From assembly GCA_905216095.1 (NCBI GenBank), contig CAJMSQ010000038.1, positions 1-13,453 on the forward strand: DNA of 13,453 nt, read 5' to 3'. Positions 13,071 through 13,453 of this stretch are shown here, piece by piece (within the stretch, counting starts at the first letter, position 1; each line of letters begins with the position of its first letter). Both the position numbers and the translations under genes were made by a program. Under the pieces are notes generated by a model. It had not been told where the DNA came from and did not search any database. It saw only the letters and a program-made list of their open reading frames with translations. The DNA is from an uncultured bacterium. GTDB taxonomy: Bacteria > Bacteroidota > Bacteroidia > Bacteroidales > Bacteroidaceae.

Positions 13071-13453
13071 ATGATGAAGATATTTGATAAAATCAATTTC
13101 AGGGAGCCGAAGTATATGCTTCCGGCTGTCCTGTATATCCCGCTTCTGGTTGCATCGTACTTCATCTTCGACCTGTTTCATACCGAAACGGCGGAGATTC
13201 CGGACAAGACGCTGCAGACAACGGAATTCCTGAATCCGGAACTGCCGGAAGAGGAGGCAGGTCACTGTATTCGGGTACTTCGTCTGACCGAAGGCGATGA
13301 AATTTTACTGACTGATGGTAAAGGAACTTTTTATAAGGCGGCTATCAGTCGTGCCCATCATAAACATTGCGAAGTGTCCATTCTGGAGAGTTGGCAGCAA
13401 CCGGCTTTATGGAACTTCCACCTTCATATCGCAGTTGCTCCGACAAAAAATAT
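13071..13453 (+). CDS. TraM N-terminus joined in frame to RsmE (runs off the edge)
   Basis: The frame starts at ATG 13071 and stays open to the window edge (127 residues). Residues 1 to about 57 are TraM, the VirB10-like channel protein: INFREPKYMLP, one membrane helix at about 16-36, then DKTLQTTEFLNPEL. TraM should continue with a periplasmic linker and a C-terminal domain, but these are absent. From about residue 57 the sequence is instead the N-terminal substrate-binding part of RsmE, the 16S rRNA uracil-1498 N3-methyltransferase: LPEEEAGHCIRVLRL, GDEILLTDGKG, and the LHIAVAPTKN segment that leads into its SAM-binding domain. RsmE is a chromosomal housekeeping enzyme, not a transfer gene. 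The join is either an assembly error or a real truncation of the operon. As written, the product would tether an RNA methyltransferase to the membrane, which makes little functional sense. Confidence 0.85.
   Translation, partial: MMKIFDKINFREPKYMLPAVLYIPLLVASYFIFDLFHTETAEIPDKTLQTTEFLNPELPEEEAGHCIRVLRLTEGDEILLTDGKGTFYKAAISRAHHKHCEVSILESWQQPALWNFHLHIAVAPTKN
13236..13260 (+). other. rsmE: traM / rsmE junction
   Basis: Between codon 56 (13236-13238) and codon 64 the identity of the protein changes from TraM to RsmE without loss of frame. RsmE proteins of Bacteroidales carry an ELPEEEA-like stretch near their start, and TraM carries a similar NPxLP stretch here, so the two genes probably share a short nearly identical run (about ELPE) at the crossover. 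Beyond it the base composition becomes more AT-rich (for example GAAATTTTACTGACTGATGG), consistent with chromosomal sequence. No terminal repeat, attachment core or insertion sequence end is visible. Confidence 0.7.

Noticed and set aside
1..13453. tRNA, rRNA, CRISPR array, insertion sequence, integrase or attachment site
   Set aside because: I looked for these and saw no cloverleaf, regular spacer-repeat series, transposase motif, tyrosine recombinase motif or terminal repeats. I cannot exclude weak ones without computation.

Overview
This window is most of the transfer (tra) operon of a conjugative element of the order Bacteroidales, in the broad CTnDOT / Bacteroides conjugative-transposon lineage. 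All real genes are on the + strand. The recognised order is DUF4134 (TraE) twice, DUF4133 (TraF), a TraG/VirB4-class ATPase, a block of three exported proteins, TraJ (VirB6-like), TraK (VirB8-like), TraL-like and TraM (VirB10-like). This is the Bacteroidetes type IV secretion gene order. Absence of Shine-Dalgarno sequences before most starts and signal peptides cleaved just before Gln also fit Bacteroidetes. I cannot name a genus.

Region 1 (1-1384) carries the 3' end of an unrecognised gene, a short AT-rich gap with an inverted repeat, and a Toprim/CHC2-type primase-like gene closed by a clear rho-independent terminator (1357-1384). Region 2 (1385-1574) is an AT-rich gene-free leader that probably holds the tra promoter. 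Region 3 (1575-3090) is a run of small membrane proteins: a membrane-anchored acidic protein, two tandem DUF4134 pilin-like proteins and a VirB3-like protein. Region 4 (3091-3201) contains a long hairpin that pairs perfectly only as + strand RNA. Region 5 (3202-9976) is the TraG ATPase and three secreted proteins, including one of 848 aa where CTnDOT-type elements carry a much smaller TraI. Region 6 (9989-12570) is TraJ, an unrecognised 131-aa protein, TraK and a TraL-like protein. Region 7 (12581-13063) is a phage-type adenine methyltransferase inserted in the operon.

The last 383 bases are the oddest part. The ORF begins as a normal TraM N-terminus (one membrane helix), then within about residues 55-63 becomes, in frame, the chromosomal 16S rRNA methyltransferase RsmE, and runs off the window edge. 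The junction sits in a stretch where TraM and RsmE are likely to share sequence encoding something like ELPE. It is either an assembly chimera or a microhomology-type rearrangement that truncated the operon.

Together the genes would build an inner-membrane and periplasmic type IV secretion channel. TraG powers it, the DUF4134 proteins are the pilin-like subunits, and TraF, J, K, L and M form the channel and scaffold. The signal-peptide proteins are exported accessory parts, and the primase and methyltransferase would help the transferred DNA replicate and escape restriction in the recipient. No relaxase, coupling protein, integrase, tRNA, CRISPR array or insertion sequence is visible.
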